A stretch of DNA of 64,000 nucleotides from Cycas panzhihuaensis (GCA_023213395.1 CM041465.1:63247741-63311740), one strand, 5' to 3'; numbered from the stretch's first letter, positions 31,301-44,705 are shown. A program made the numbers and translations. The notes: generated from the letters alone by a model not told the origin.

Positions 31301-34300
31301 GACCACACCTCTATATGCTCTGACTAGTTCTCAAGCAACTAAAGAGACCATAGGTACATCTTCCTCTTCTCAACTTGATCCTCCCATAGATAACCCTCCT
31401 TTTAAGATTCCTTCTCTCCCTAAGACCATTCTTATCCACCTGAATCACTATGATTTCTGAAGGGCACTTCCCCAACCAATCAAGAAAGGGAAACCCTTCT
31501 TAATCATAGATGAGCTTCACACCATGGCCATTAAGATGTCCATGATGGATGTCTTGAGGAGTTGTCTAGAGCAATGTGCTCTCCTTTTGGAGACTTTAGG
31601 GTTGGTGGATGCTTCCATCCAGGCTTTGAGTACTACCCTAAGGCAAGAGCCCATCATCTCTTTCGACCTTAAAGATCTTCCTCTGACTAGTGAAAGGGAA
31701 TTCCAATGGCATTACCCTTTCACCATATCTATAGCCACTCCAGAGTGTACACTTAAAAGAACTATTATGGATAATGATTCTTCTGTTAATGTTGTACCTC
31801 TACACATCATGTAGGATTTAGGCATAGCACTTCTCAAGCCAGTTCCATGGCATTGTCAGGGTTACAATGGTAGTGACAAAATATCCTTACGATCTGTCTC
31901 TATCCCTATTACCCTATAGGAAACAACTATTCTCACTGATACTATCATCCTTGATATAGACGTGGACAACAACCTTCTATTCGAATGTCCATAGCTCGAT
32001 CAGATGGGAGCCATGTATTCGTCCCATTGGGGCCAACTTAAATTCATCCACAAAGGATGAATGAAAGTTATTTCTTTAGAGCCTCCTCCCATTAAATAAT
32101 CTCACTGGTCCCGTCAAGTAGTTCATGATCTAATGAAGGGTAATAAATGCCCATCCACTCATGCTTCCACCTACATGATTAATATTCCTAGCACTTCTTG
32201 CTCAAAGGAAGGACCTTTTCCTTCCTCTTCTAACTTTATTCATTCTGCCCCTATTGGTATAGGGAGTTATGGGTACCTCATCGTTTTGAGTGATAATGAG
32301 TCTGATAGTGAGGATGAGGACCTCCCTCATCCCATATCCCTCCTAAACAGCCATAGGGAGCACTTGCTTCGTTGTAGGTCCTAACTTAGAACCCCTTCTA
32401 TTTAGGAGCCTAGTACTCTTGTTGAGTCATTCATGATCATTCCCATCTCACGCGTGACCTCTCACACCACCTCATCATCCACCTCATCACCTTCCTTGGG
32501 TGATAGAGATAGGGGACCTCTTATCTTCTAACATAAGAGGATACCTCCCAACTCTTTCGAAGAGTCCCTTAGCTATATCGAGTGGTGGATTGATTGTTAT
32601 GGGTCCATTGCTCCTCCTACTTCTTGCTCCTCATCCTCTCCAAGTATAACTATCCATGGGGTAGACTGCTCTGGGAATGATGAGGCGTTGTTAGAGTATT
32701 TAGTAGGCTCCATGCCCAATCTCCTTCCCGGTCACCATAACCTTGGTTACTGAAAGATCTTAGCTCTTAGGTCACCCCTAGATGACCTAAGCCAACCTAA
32801 TTCCCCTTTGGCCCTTCCTGTTGACCAAGCCCCCACCATTTCAAGGAGGGGAAGGCCATGTGCATGGGGGCAACTAAGGACATCATCCTTTCCCCTAGCA
32901 AGGTCATCAAGGTGGGAGCAAATTGTTACCGTGAAGAAATAGAGGCATACACCCTCCTTTTCTAAGAGTTTCATGAACTTTTCATGTGGGATTACATTGA
33001 TATGAAGGGAATAGATCCATCCATCATCACCCATAATCTTACAACTATCCTAGGCACTCACCCCATGTAACAAAAGTAGTTCCCCCTTTATCCTAAGCTA
33101 TCTATTCCCATTAAGATAGAAGTTAAAAAACTCTTAGATGTAGGGTTGATCACTTCTATTGATTACCCTAAATGGGTCTCCAACATCATTCCCGTTGCTA
33201 AAAGTCATGAAATGATTTAGATATGCATTGATTTTTGACATATCAGCAATGTATATCCTAAAGATAACTTTCCTTTACCTTTCATCGATCAAATTATCGA
33301 TCACACCATTGGATTTGAAGTCATATCATTAATGGATGGCTTATCTAGTTATAACCAAATCCAAATCTCCTCTGAAGACCATCACAAAATGGACTTCACT
33401 ATACCTTGGGGTACCTTTCCTTACAAAGTAATGGCTTTCAAACTTAAAAACATAGGCAACACTTACGAAAGGCTAATGCAATTTGTCTTTCATAACCTCA
33501 CAAATAAAACCTTCAAGGTCTTTATGGATGATATGATGGGTCTCTCTCGTAAGAAAGCCCATCACCCTAAGGATTTACATGCCATCTTTACATGATGTCA
33601 CAAATACCATGTCAGCTTAAACCCACTCAAATACGTGTTTGAAGTAACCATTGAAAAACTCCTAGGTTTCCTTGTTTCTAAATAAGGAATCTAAATCAAC
33701 CACAATAAGGTTAAAGCTATCCTTGATATGCCTCTGCCCAAAACATAATATTAAACCAAGTCATTTTTAGGTAGGTTGGATTTTCTTAGGCATTTTCTAG
33801 TGAACTTCACCATAAATGCTAAATCCCTTACTAACCTATTGAAGAAGGGAGACTTATTCATTTGGTCTCCTAAGGCCCAGGAAGCTTTTTAAGAGCTCAA
33901 GAGAGACTTAGCTTCTCCTTCGATCTTAATAGCCTGTATATTCAACTATCCCTTCATCCTTTATACCTCAGCCACCAATGAATCCTTAAGGGCTATGCTC
34001 ACCCAAGAGGATGATTCAGGAACTAATTGATCCATTTACTTCACCATCTAGATACTAGTCACTATTGAGCTTAACTACTCTTTCATCAAGAAGGAGTGCT
34101 TTGCCTTGGTCTATATAACCAAGAAATTTAGGCATTACCTACATGATAATAGTACTCAGGTGATCATTTAATCCAATCCCCTGAGATACCTCTTAACTCG
34201 ATCTAACTTGACTGGTAGAACTGGAAAATGGGTTGTCCTCCTTCAAGAGTATGACCCTCAAATTGTTAATAGGAAATCAAAGAAGAAAATGGTAGTTGTT

Positions 34301-35664
34301 AAATAACTAGTTAATGTACCTATTTCTAAATCTTCTAACATTACCAATGATGGCTCCTTACATGACAAGCCTATCATTTCCATCCAATACTCGTCATCCC
34401 ATCCATTATCTAGTAGCAAATAGTATGGGAACATTGTATAATACCTTACTAAATAGTAGTATCATCCTAACACTAGTGACAAGGTGAGGTTGTGAGTTAG
34501 GGCTACTGCTAAGTAGTATTTCCTCATAGAGGAGGTATTGTATAAGAGATCTTTTAGTGGGATCCTCCTTCGCTGCATCAATCCTGATGAGGCAAACTAA
34601 ATACTTTGCAAGTGCTATAATGACATTTGTGGGGGCCACTTCAGGGGCCAATCCATGGCCAGAGGATCCTTCGTATGCGTTATTACTGACCATCTATTTT
34701 CAAGGATGCCCACACCTATGTGTTGCATTATCGTAGGTGCCAGGAGCATGTTAATATCATTCATTCACCTTCTGAGGCCTCACACCCAATCATTTCTCCA
34801 TGGCCTTTTTCCCAATGGGGATTAGACCTTGTGGGAGCCATAACCCTTCCTTCCTTGTCGTAATACAAGTTCATGTTGATCGCGATGGAGTCCTACACTA
34901 AATGGGTTAAAGCCATCCCCTTATCATCTATTACTGGTAAGACTATAACCACTTTCATCTACAAGTATATCATCTATCGATTTAGGGTTCCTGACATCCT
35001 GATCATAAATAATAGTACTTTTGTTTGTAATAAGAAGATGGACAAACTTTATGGGAAGTTCAAGATATCCCACAAAACCTTATCTCTTTATTATTCCTAG
35101 GCCAATGACCAAATTGAATCTTTTAGAGAAACCCTTATAAACATCTTAAAGAAAATAATTGCTCAATCCTAAAGGGATTGACACCTCTAACTTCTTTATG
35201 CTTTATGGACATATTACACCTCTATTCGCACAGTTACAGGGATAACCTCATTCTCCCTCATGTATGGAAATGAAGCAATCCTTCCTTTGGAAGTTGAAAT
35301 CCCTCATTTATGAGTTTCTCTTCGAGGTCTCATCGACAAGGAGTCTTACCACCAAGCTCACCTCCTCAACCTTGAAGCCTTAGATGAGAGACACTTGATG
35401 ACATACCAAGAAAACCTCACCTTCAAGGCTAGGCCACAAAGAATATACGATAAATGTCTTCATCCTCAACCTTTAAATCCTAGGGACCATGTCCTTAAGC
35501 TTGAGTATCTCTATGACCACTTATCCAAATTTAGGCCTAAATGGGTCAATCCTTTTGTCATTCTTAAGAGCCTTGACAATGGTGCCTATAGTATAGCTAT
35601 CTTGGAGGGTCTTGAATTCAAGAAAGATGTGAAAGGTAAACTCTTAAAGAAGTTCTACATGTGA
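31301..35664 (+). pseudogene. pol: pol of element G: PR-RT-RNH-INT (degenerate)
   Basis: Protease motif TIMDNDSSVNVVPLHIM (DNGS changed to DNDS) at about 31762-31812. RT from about 33110: VKKLLDVGLITSIDYPKWVS, LMDGLSSYNQIQIS (33332), TIPWGTFPYKVMAFKLKN and FMDD at 33521-33532. The gypsy RNH lies at about 33930-34300. Integrase: zinc finger near 34580-34750, core SQWGLDLVGA (34812), DILIINNSTFV with the second Asp changed to Asn, DQIESF, and C-terminus PKWVNPFVILKSLDNGAYSI to a stop at 35662-35664. The order and end match elements A and C. As in those, no second RNase H lies between RNH and INT. Confidence 0.85.
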
Positions 35665-36489
35665 CCCTTTCTACTCCCAAGTAGGATAGTAATACCCCTC
35701 TCTTACTTTGAAATGAGCCTAAACTATCACTCTAAGCACATCATTATTTCTCCTAGCCATAAGTATGGTAATGATTTAGAGTAGCTCTTCATCCTTTTGA
35801 CTTCATTACTTGCATTACATCTCTTGTTTCCTTCTCGAGGGAGACTTGTCATTTCCTAGTTAGGTAAGTAAACATCCTTTGCTTCCGAGCATGGAGTCAC
35901 TTCCAAACTAGGGCCTTTTATTTCTTGGGTATCTATACCCCCTACTCGCTTCCTTTGGATATCTATTATACTCCACCTAAGAGACATGCATAGCATCCCC
36001 TCCTAGTCTTACATTTATCCATCATTGATATGCATGGTAACCATGTGTGCCTACTACGAGTGTGGTATCACGTGAAAGGAAGCACAAATATCATCTGCAT
36101 ATGATCTAATAACAAAATCCATACATAGCAATCAACTATAACTATTTGAATGTATGACCCCTTATGCACCCATATCCATATGCATATGCTCATCTCTCTA
36201 TGCATTATATAAATAAATAAACTACTTAACAAAGTAATAACATCATAAATCTATCGTAACATCATCATCATGTATCAAATAGGGTACAAATTGGCCCCCA
36301 TTTATATATGTACAAAGTCATATGGCATAATAGAATCATATGGTACATCATCTAGATAATACGCTTTAAGAAGCTAGAATCCTTGTAGGAAGGAGTACAA
36401 TCATACACTTACATGTGGTAAAAACTCCCTAGAGGTTTAAGCCTTTCCTATCCAAAATCCACAGTGTATAGTGTCTTAGACACTGTGCT
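35665..36489 (+). other. Spacer between integrase and antisense gene, element G
   Basis: Non-coding. Blocks such as TGCATGGTAACCATGTGTGCC, ATGTATCAAATAGGGTACAAATTGGCCCC and CTAGAGGTTTAAGCCTTTCC align to the spacers of A, B and C. Confidence 0.6.
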
Positions 36490-38467
36490 CTCAAGGGGTG
36501 TCATCCCCTCATCTGCAAGATCTCTCGCTTCAGGAGAACATGCCTCGTAGGCTCTTATGACATTGCTATAAGATCCCTGCCTCATTGTCCTTATCTTGAG
36601 GCCTCCTCTGGGTCATCATCATGGTGTGCAACCTACTATCTAATGACCTAGCGGTGATCTGCTCCATTAGATGATTGTATATAGCCTAGATATGATCTCT
36701 CTTTCCCTCAGCTACGTAGAGTCTCTCCTCTAACATGGCAATCTAGATCTTGCTCTCTGCATCCATGCCTGCTCCTTCTCCCTAGGCCTCCAATCCCTAT
36801 ACCTAGCCCTATAGGGTGTCCCTTTTAACCACCAACTTGTCTCTATATGTTGTAGCTTATCTAGGGTGCTCTGTAACTAGCCAACACTCACACAGAGCCC
36901 CTTGGACTCTGCCACCCATATATCCCTAGCTTGAGTCAATGGGGCAAACGCTACTATGTGTGCCCTCACTGATTTAGACTCCTTGGTAGTTAGGATGGGA
37001 GGTTGTCCCTCCATGTAGACTTTGGGAAATAACTCATGTACTATCACATCTAATAGCCTCACCATCTTTATTCCCCCTACCAAACCATGCATACTAAATA
37101 AAACCATTTAGGGAAGTAATAAATAATCAAAAGGATGTTGAGTCAGGGTAGAATATGATATCCTAGGATGACTAGCTCCTCCGCTTGGATGATCACCACC
37201 TCTACTATAGCTCTCTCTTCTATTGCCTCTATCTCCTTAACCTTTGGCACTACCTCACCTTCCACCTAGGCTACTAGGGTATCTCCTCCCTCTAATCCCT
37301 CCTCTCCTAATATCTCTCTATCTGTGGTAGCTATTGCTACCTCTGCCTCTGCCACCATAGCTACCACTTTTGCTGGGGCTCTACCTGCAACTCCCCCTCT
37401 TCCTGTTGGTCCTGTTGGTGGCCTATTTCCCCTTACTGGTACCAATGGACTTGCCTTGTCTCATGTAGGTCCTGATGGTCCTGCTCCATTCCATCCTCTC
37501 CATCTTCTCCATTATCATCACTACCTTCATCGGACTCATCTCTTAGATCTCTACCCTCATCATCACTCTCCCAGTGGATCAATCAATATGGATCCATTGT
37601 AGAGTTGGTTAGGGTCAGGAGATCCAATGATGATATCCCAATCCATTACAGGATATGGACCTAGTCCGCGATACCTATGAATCTCGTCTACCACCTGTGA
37701 ATTATAAGAGCCTTGGTTGAGATGGTATATGGCCCTCCTGGCTATGCCACTACTTTGAAATGGTTAAAAAACTAGCACTGGAGTAGCATACAGTATGAGA
37801 AACTTGCTCTCCCAGCCACTCATATTTGGTCGATTTATGCAATAAAGTTGGCTACTATCAAGGTGGCTGAGTCAAACCTCTCTCTAGCCTTGCAACTCTT
37901 GATAGTGGTCATCCAACCTTGTGGGATGTCCCTATAGTTCTATTTTCAGGAAACCTGGAATAAAATAGGAAGAGTAATGAGTTTCCTCATATGAGGAACT
38001 CTAGATAAAACCATTGCCTAGACTGAGACTCCCCGCCAATCCCATCAGCCCTATCCTATAAAGAATTTGGCTACCTTCCTATGGATAACATCTATGATGG
38101 GTAATGTACCTAGTGATATCGTTGTCCCTCTTAATGGTATACCTAAGATCCTCTTAATATCCCTAGGCATGATAGAGATATCTCCCACTAATGGGAGGTG
38201 GAATACATGCCTGTATCGATCCTAGTCAGAGACGATGTCTACTAGGAGGCACTATTTAGATGTATATTGTCGAGTCCTAATGACCTTGAGAAGCCCACAA
38301 TGTTATAGATTTATCTTCTTATACCATTTCATCATCTTAATAAAACTCATCATCGCCATGCCTATATTCTCGTAGTTATCAATTGCGAGGACAACCTACA
38401 AATTAAAAAATGCTAGCCAGAGATCCACTAATCCTATCTTCCACATGTCATGCCCTCCTTTAGATGG
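36490..38467 (-). pseudogene. Antisense gene of element G, exons 2-3 and part of intron 1 (split by element C)
   Basis: Exon 3 contains EGQPPILTTKESKSVRAHI and LTQARDIWVAESKG (37107-36877), matching exon 3 of A and C. Exon 2 (about 37176-38395) holds a Ser/Pro/Thr-rich end and, near 38250-38100, the CATGTATTCCACCTCCCATTAG stretch equivalent to HVFHLP. The exon 2 acceptor TTTGTAG|GTTG lies at 38396. The 72 bp beyond belong to intron 1, which element C entered at 38468. Intron 1 continues at 55630-56066, and exon 1 with its TATA box lies at 56067-56263. Removing C gives an intron of about 509 bp, close to the 485-486 bp of the other copies. Intron 2 boundaries are too decayed to place. Confidence 0.58.
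38463..38467. repeat. Target-site duplication of element C, left copy
   Basis: GATGG precedes the LTR edge at 38468; AATGG follows the other LTR at 55625-55629. Only one base differs (G/A). Confidence 0.78.
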
Positions 38468-39449
38468 TGGATGTGCGTATATGGGATAATCACTATGCTC
38501 GGTAGGAGTAATGGTAGTCAACGATGACATCGAAGGTATGGGTGAAAACCTACAATCAAAGAAAGTACCACGCTGAGCACCCTATGTGCCAGAGCGTGGG
38601 TTCAGGACCTACGAATGGCACCCAACTACCTTAAAGTAGCCCTCAATCAGGAAGAGAGAGTGCATATAGGGGGTAGCCTGGATGGACTCGAGAGGAAGGT
38701 CCTCCCACCCTTAGATGGCCAAAAGGGAATAGGATGAATCTTCAAAAAGTTTCCCTATGATAAAAGGAAACAAGAGTAAATGGAGTAGGTAAAAGCCTAC
38801 ACCGTAAGAAGGTCTCGCTTGGCTATTTGGTCAATCTAAATAGGACCGAGGGAGAGAGGGAAGCACTTAAACCGAGTTTTCCTTTAACAACAAAAGGGAC
38901 AGAAAGGAAAAAGACCAAGTGATATGTGCACAAGCAAGTGATACCAAATGGAATATACTTAAAGGATATGTTTGCATTAGTAAGAAGAGGAAGAAGGAAA
39001 TAAGGGGGGTTCCTACAACAGACCTTTCTTATATGAAATAAACATATGACATACAAGCATATAAGTGCAAACAATCAATACCATTTAACCCTTTACTTTC
39101 ATGTGGTCTAGCTAGCTAGAACATAGATTTTAATAAAAGCAAAAAGGGAAATGGGGAATAAAGGAATAGATGTACATACCCGGGGGGGGTGTAGCAGCCG
39201 ACGGGAGACCTCACCCACACGTGACGTATGCCCTCACACCAACCAATAGATGTACGACCAAGATCAACATGAATGACAAGGGCTTCCTTACCTTCCCTTG
39301 TGAAAGAAAGCGGAACGAATGGAAGCGAACAGAATGAAAGAAAGGAAAAGAGGACGAAACATACCCAGATTTGGAGGCCTTTTCCTTTCATGCAGAACTG
39401 CTCTAACTTGCACATATAAGAACTTATCCCTTCTAAGGAGGGGTTGCGA

Positions 39450-39451
<2 letters not shown>

Positions 39452-39507
<56 letters not shown>
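39452..39507. repeat. (AT)28 microsatellite in element C 3' LTR
   Basis: An uninterrupted AT repeat; the partner LTR has (AT)10 at 53859-53878. Translated Tyr-Ile runs across it are artefacts. Confidence 0.95.
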
Positions 39508-39510
<3 letters not shown>

Positions 39511-40723
39511 AGTGTATGTGATTTATATATCAAATTGTTATATCAAGTTAAGAAAGTAACTGCTACAAATGACTCCAATCTTCCCTCAAGCAAACATAAA
39601 CATGAAGCAAGAAGGAGTGAAAGGAAGCCTCAGGATGGCTAAACCCTCCACTAGATTCTCCACACAAGCTTTTAGCACAGCAACATGAGGGTAAATGACA
39701 ACTTATGATAGCCAAGAAATATAAGGGTAAATGTAATAAAGCATTGGAGAGATGTCAAGGTGCGGAGTTACTATGGGCAGTAATCCGATGTACAAACCAA
39801 TACAGAAGCTTTCAAGAGATACCAAGCAACATTAAGGACATTACAGGGGGCCAAATGGGAGGTGTGCAAGCCTAGAATCAGTGCAGCAAGGGGCTACGAA
39901 TGCTGATAATCCAGCGCATGCCTAAGGCTCACCTACTCCTAATTATCCCAATAGAAGCATGCGAGTAAGAGAAGAAAGGTGGGAAGGGGATTGCCCTTGG
40001 AGAGTAGGACTAAGTGGGGGGCTTCCCCTACCTTACTCTCTTCACCCAACCTTTGTGGATCTTCTCCTACTACTTCCTTAAGGAAAACTAGTGGAGGAAT
40101 GATGAAAACCCAGAAATAATAGGCCAAACTCAATGGAAACAGTGTTTTCTATAGTCAATCATGAAGAAAGCAAGCAAACAAACAAGGAAATGAGTCTAAC
40201 ATAGAAATAACATACCATAAATCCTAAGAAAAGGGTTTAGAGGACCTTGTAGGATGAATATAAGGTAGGTTTTCCCTTGTAACTAGTAGAGATGAGGGTT
40301 CCTATAAGGTTTTGCAGGAGATATCCTAAGAGGCAGTTGAAAGAGACACTTGCTAGGGCGAGTTGGAAGAGAACCACACCTAAACTTGCTTAAGAATGTC
40401 TAAAGAGAAGCTTTCCACCATGGAGAAGGACTGTTATAGGTGGATCTTGGCTTGAAGTTGCAGGAAACATAGGCCTGTAGATGCACCTGTGGAAGGAAAG
40501 AGAAAGAGCAAAAGTTGCAGTAGGAAGTAGTTGTGTTAAAGAGCCAAAAAATCATCCAAGAGAGGTAAAATGATGAGGGTTTTGAGATTCATACCCATCC
40601 CAGCCCTAAACAGGCAAATAGGGTGAGAATAGGGCTGACCTAGACATGAGGACATATGGTAATTCTACGGGAAAAGCAAGAATTACCATGGAAGTTTTTT
40701 AAAAATAACTTACAACAGTCGCA

Positions 40724-40763
40724 CCATGGTAAACTTCGTGATACCATGGTAAACTTCGTGGTA
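40724..40763. repeat. 20-bp tandem duplication of the LTR promoter motif
   Basis: CCATGGTAAACTTCGTGATA is followed at once by CCATGGTAAACTTCGTGGTA. The partner LTR at 55080-55110 has one copy. The motif lies upstream of the LTR TATA region. Confidence 0.85.
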
Positions 40764-41300
40764 CCACTAAGTTTATAATAGTGTAGGACCATAAAGCTAG
40801 AATGGCAATAATCTAGGTTCTAGGAGCCTTGGAAAGTGATGTCGTAGGCCTGGGAGGGGCTAGCCCTCCTGTCTAGGTAGCTAGGACAGTCCATAAGGCA
40901 TGTGGACAAGGCCAAAAGGGGCATCAATGGCTAAAGGTCCTAGAAATGAGGTGATAAGAGCTCAAAATCAAGGCATGAATGGGTCATATAAATCAAATGA
41001 GGTTTGAGGTAGTATAGAGGTAGTGTAGAGGGTCATAAAGTGCCATGGGGGATGCCTCCCTTGTAGAAAGATAGGTCCCATTGGGTCGTCATAGGCTCAC
41101 AATATGACAAGCAGCATGAACAGGCAACAAATTTCTGTTCAACAAATGCAAAGTGATCATACAAATGAAGTAATCAGTCATGCAATAAGGTAACACTTCT
41201 GTCAACCTTTCCAATAAAACTGTAAAGTTGAAAAAGAAGAAGCATACCTGAGCTTACTCAAGTCAACCTGTTCGTATCTATTCCTGGTAGTCAGGAAAAA

Positions 41301-41312
41301 CTGCCCCCTTGG
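41301..41312 (-). other. Polypurine tract, element C
   Basis: Minus strand CCAAGGGGGCAG just before the LTR start (TTTTTCCTGAC, where TGTTTCC is expected). Confidence 0.7.
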
Positions 41313-41635
41313 CAGCAGAACCTCGCTGCTCAGAAGCATGGTGCGATGGCGAATACTGGCAACAAAACTATCAGTAGAACATGTGTATGTATACATATAA
41401 ATCATGATCATAGCAAGGGTCAAGGGTGCCGACAAGTGTCATGGAAGAATGTGTGGATACGAAGATAGGGGTGGAGACAACATAGGGGCTACATATGTGC
41501 TACCTGGGAATCGACTAGAAGCTAAGAAGGATGAGGGAATTGACTGGAAGCTAAGAAGGATGAGAGGGTTGCCCCCATCATAAAAGTACGAAGAGGAGTG
41601 CATGATAATACCAAGTAAAAAGGTAAATAAGTAAA
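41313..41635 (-). other. Linker between RNase H ORF and PPT, element C
   Basis: Non-coding. It includes the GATCATGATTTATATGTATACATACACATG stretch found in the linkers of A and B. It lacks the tandem duplication seen in those elements. Confidence 0.6.
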
Positions 41636-42540
41636 CTTGGTAGTTACCATAGTTTAACCTCATTAGCGGGCAACTTTCAGAGGTGCGAATGGATCGCAAA
41701 GTGATCTATATGACAGCCCAAGATTTGGGTGGCGGAGTAACCAGATAAGTCTCAAGGGTGGTCAATAAGAAGGGGAAGGCGGGATTGAAGGATGAGGCGA
41801 ACAAGGCTATCTACCTCAGCATTGAGGGCCTAAGGAATATGGCAGATGTTGACAAACTAGAAATTAGCTAGCAAGGATCTGGTAGTCAAAGCGAGGGCTC
41901 TCAAGTGAGAGCATCGTACCTGGTAAACCTGGATGAGATGGGACACCACTATCTAGGAGTCACAGAGAAGAACAATAGATCCATGATGGAAACATAGTGC
42001 ATGAGTGAGGACCTTGATAACGATCATATATTCAGCTTCGTTATTAGTGGCCTCAGGGAGGAAGATTCTAGAACGTAGAAAATCATGTCTGGAAGAGCTG
42101 CAAAGAATCCATGCAGTGGCAGAAGGTCCAAGGTTACTGCGGCTTCTACTATCGGTAAAGATGAAGAGAGACATAGATGATGAAAGGAAACGTCTCGGTA
42201 GAGAAAATATGCAATAATATAAGAGTCGAAGCAAAAAGAGGCTCATATGGTAAGCAATAAATGGCCATGAAGGGCGGGAGGACCTAGCAATGAGGCTACC
42301 TAAGGACAAGAGCAGGCTACCTAACTACTGGCTGAGAGTAAGTGGTAAAAGGGTGCCCTAGGATACCAAAGGTTGCTTTGGAAAGCAAAGAATGACTCCG
42401 GATGGGGGGAGCATTCCCTTTGGAGACCCCATGGGCAGGAATAAGCTGCAAAAATAAGTCCAGGATGGCAAAACGAGCCAAACAAGTATAAACTCAGGCA
42501 TGCACGAGAGTGGCATACAAAATGAGGTAGAAGTGCCCTA
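41636..42540 (-). pseudogene. Archaeal-type RNase H ORF of element C
   Basis: The clearest copy of this ORF. From about 42540 a single minus-strand frame runs through the hydrophobic leader (FILVWLVLPSWTYFC, FLPMGSPKGMLPP), broken only by two TAG codons. From 42309 it is open into the RNase H: SLFIFTDSRSRSNLGPSATA with the first catalytic Asp, FLPEATNNEAEY with the second acidic position, and IVLLCDS with the third (ending 41953 at TAG for Gln). Then come VSHLIQVYQV, HLRALALTTRSLLANF and ALNAEVDSLVRLI. So leader and RNase H were one ORF of at least about 300 codons in the ancestor. All three catalytic acids of this domain are present here. Confidence 0.8.
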
Positions 42541-42710
42541 CGAAAATGCATTAGCGAGGTGCCATTAATGCATCCATAAGAAAGAGTGAAACGAAGGCTA
42601 TGGGAGCATAACAGAAGATAGGGCTAGAAGGAAAAGATGATCGGGTGTAAGGAACGATCCAAAGGGCTATCACAAGAGTGAAAACAGAGACAGTACCCAT
42701 TGGAGCCCCT

Positions 42711-42721
42711 GCCTATATAAG
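42711..42721 (+). promoter_or_regulatory. Antisense-gene TATA box, element C
   Basis: GCCTATATAAG on the plus strand (element C itself is minus), aligned with the boxes of A and B. Confidence 0.65.
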
Positions 42722-42904
42722 AAAAATCGATGAAAACGAGATTCATTTTCACGGGCTCTCGAGTGAATCTAGAGTTATTTCCTTACGTAGTAGAGCGCCA
42801 CCCAACTTTAGAGGCATACAGAGGGAGATCAGACTATCAGATCAGAGCCATAGGATATCCATTTAGATTGTAGAGACAAGATGATGAGTGCTTAGCCAAA
42901 TCCA

Positions 42905-43389
42905 ATGAGTGGATCTCTGAAACCATAACCCATCAGACACTTTAAAATTTACTACTTTTTATGTTTTTTATGTAGGTTTTCAGGCCCCATATGGGTGAAA
43001 AATGACCTCTTGGAGTCCAAATTGGACCCAGAGAGGGGCGGAACCAGGGTATTAGGTAGCCCTGGTCCTAGTGGGCCTGGATGTGACCCACAGGAAGAAA
43101 AAATGTTATTTTTTTGGGCAGAAACCCTCCCCCTTTTGGGGAGGTACCATTCGTACCGCGGCAAAGATCGCGGTACCACGATCTTTGCCATGGGGCCTCG
43201 ATCGCCACAGGACCCAGGCTAAACTCCATGGTATGGTAAAGTTTGGTGTGGTGCAAAGGCAAAACTGCAGAAAAAAGAGAGTGGGGGCCCGAGGGACCCC
43301 AAATCTTAACTAGGTAAGGCTAAGAGGCAGCCCAGGGGATGAGGAATGAGTATAGGTCAAGTTCTAACTTGTTTTATAGCATTTTATAG
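42905..43389 (+). other. Predicted intron 1 of antisense gene, element C
   Basis: 485 bp between TCCA|ATGAGTGG (donor lost by G-to-A) and CATTTTATAG|GTCG. Same position and length as in A and B. Confidence 0.58.
43162..43187. repeat. Palindrome CAAAGATCGCGGT-ACCACGATCTTTG
   Basis: 26 bp with one mismatched pair, centred on GGTACC; it joins the GATC and GGTACC versions of the motif in one site. Confidence 0.75.
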
Positions 43390-44590
43390 GTCGTGACCAT
43401 GGTGGAGAACTGCGAGAACATCAGAATGACAATGCTCAGCTTTATTGAGATGATGACAAAAGAGGAAAGAGAGATCCTGAGGACATGTAGCCTACTGAAG
43501 GTCACAAGGACACCCCAATACACATCGGATCAATGTTTATTGGTTGATATAATGTCACACTAGGACAAGAGGAGACATGTCTTTCTTTCACCTACCCCAA
43601 GTGGGAGACATATCGATGACACCCAGGGACATCAGGAGGATACTGGGAGTACCAGTGACTGGGAGGTCAGTGACACAAAGAGCGCTGTCTAGCAATGAGG
43701 TAGTACATAGGGAGGTGGCTATGTTCTTTACAGGCTTGGACAGATGGGAGAGGTGAGGGATTCCTCTTCAAACCATGGTTATGTCAGGAGTTCCTGAGGT
43801 GATAAAGTTGATTATATTATGCATTCTATTCTGGATATCCTAGAAATAAAACTATAGAGATATACCAGGAGGGTGGATAGACGTAGTACGCCGATGCGAG
43901 GTGGGAGAGAGGATGGACTGGGCTACCCTCATAGCAGCAAACCTCATCGTGCCACTAGATGCCATTCAGGTAGCAGGCAGGGGCAGACTATTATATAGTA
44001 CCTTACTACAGTACTGGTTCTTTGACCACTTTGGAGTAGTGGCGCTGACAGGGTGCCCACACCCTATCTCAAAATGGGCCCTAATGGTATACAGGTGGCA
44101 GTCTAGGTTAAGAGGGACTGAGGACCAGGCACATGTATGTCGCTTGATGGAGGCCACATCACTAGACCTCCTCACCATGACAGAGTATATAACAGATATA
44201 TACTGAGCGGTGAGGTGGGATAGTGACGACAAGGCAGGTGGGGTAAGAGTACCCTCAAGAGATGGAAAGGGTGGCGATGGAGGTGATGGGGCTAGCCCAT
44301 CACGGCCTGGAGGAGAGGCAGGTTCATCAGGGACTACAGGTAGAGGAGCAGGTCCATCAGGGGCTGCAGGTGGGAAGGCAGGCCCATTAGGAGCTGCAGA
44401 GGAGATAGGGGCCCAGTGACATGGGCCCGCAGGCTACAGATCATTAGGAGGTCTAGAGAGACAGCTACACCATTCGCAAAGAGGAGGGATGCCCCGGTAG
44501 CTGAGGTAGTAGCAGAGGAGGTACCTGTAGCTGGCAGAGTACCCGAGGTAGAGGCAGTCACTCGAGTCGAGGAGTTAGCAGTCACACTAG

Positions 44591-44705
44591 GTGAGACATG
44601 ACCTTCTCCTATCATCATTTGATTGCCAGATATACATATATAGTTTATTTTTTGGTTTGATATGTGTATAGACATGTACTGATACATGATATACTAGATT
44701 TGCAG
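44591..44705 (+). other. Predicted intron 2 of antisense gene, element C
   Basis: CTAG|GTGAGACATG to TAGATTTGCAG|GTATGG, 115 bp, AT-rich. The codon is split G|GT (phase 1) as in A. Confidence 0.7.

Larger units (their letters stand above)
38468..41300 (-). repeat. 3' LTR of gypsy element C
   Basis: A 2,833-bp LTR on the minus strand, pairing with 52876-55624. By hand count about 27 of 235 aligned bases differ (about 11%), so C is younger than A. It is longer than its partner mainly through an (AT)28 run (39452-39507 against (AT)10), a 20-bp duplication at 40724-40763 and a short duplication near 41125-41150. It carries the GGTACC/AAACTTCGTG cluster (40718-40790), the GGTAAGG word (minus, 39285-39293) and the conserved GGCCATCTAAGGGTGGGAGG block near 38703. 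Confidence 0.92.

Noticed and set aside
39288-39642. Frames with long Tyr-Ile runs
   Set aside because: Translation of the (AT)28 microsatellite on both strands.
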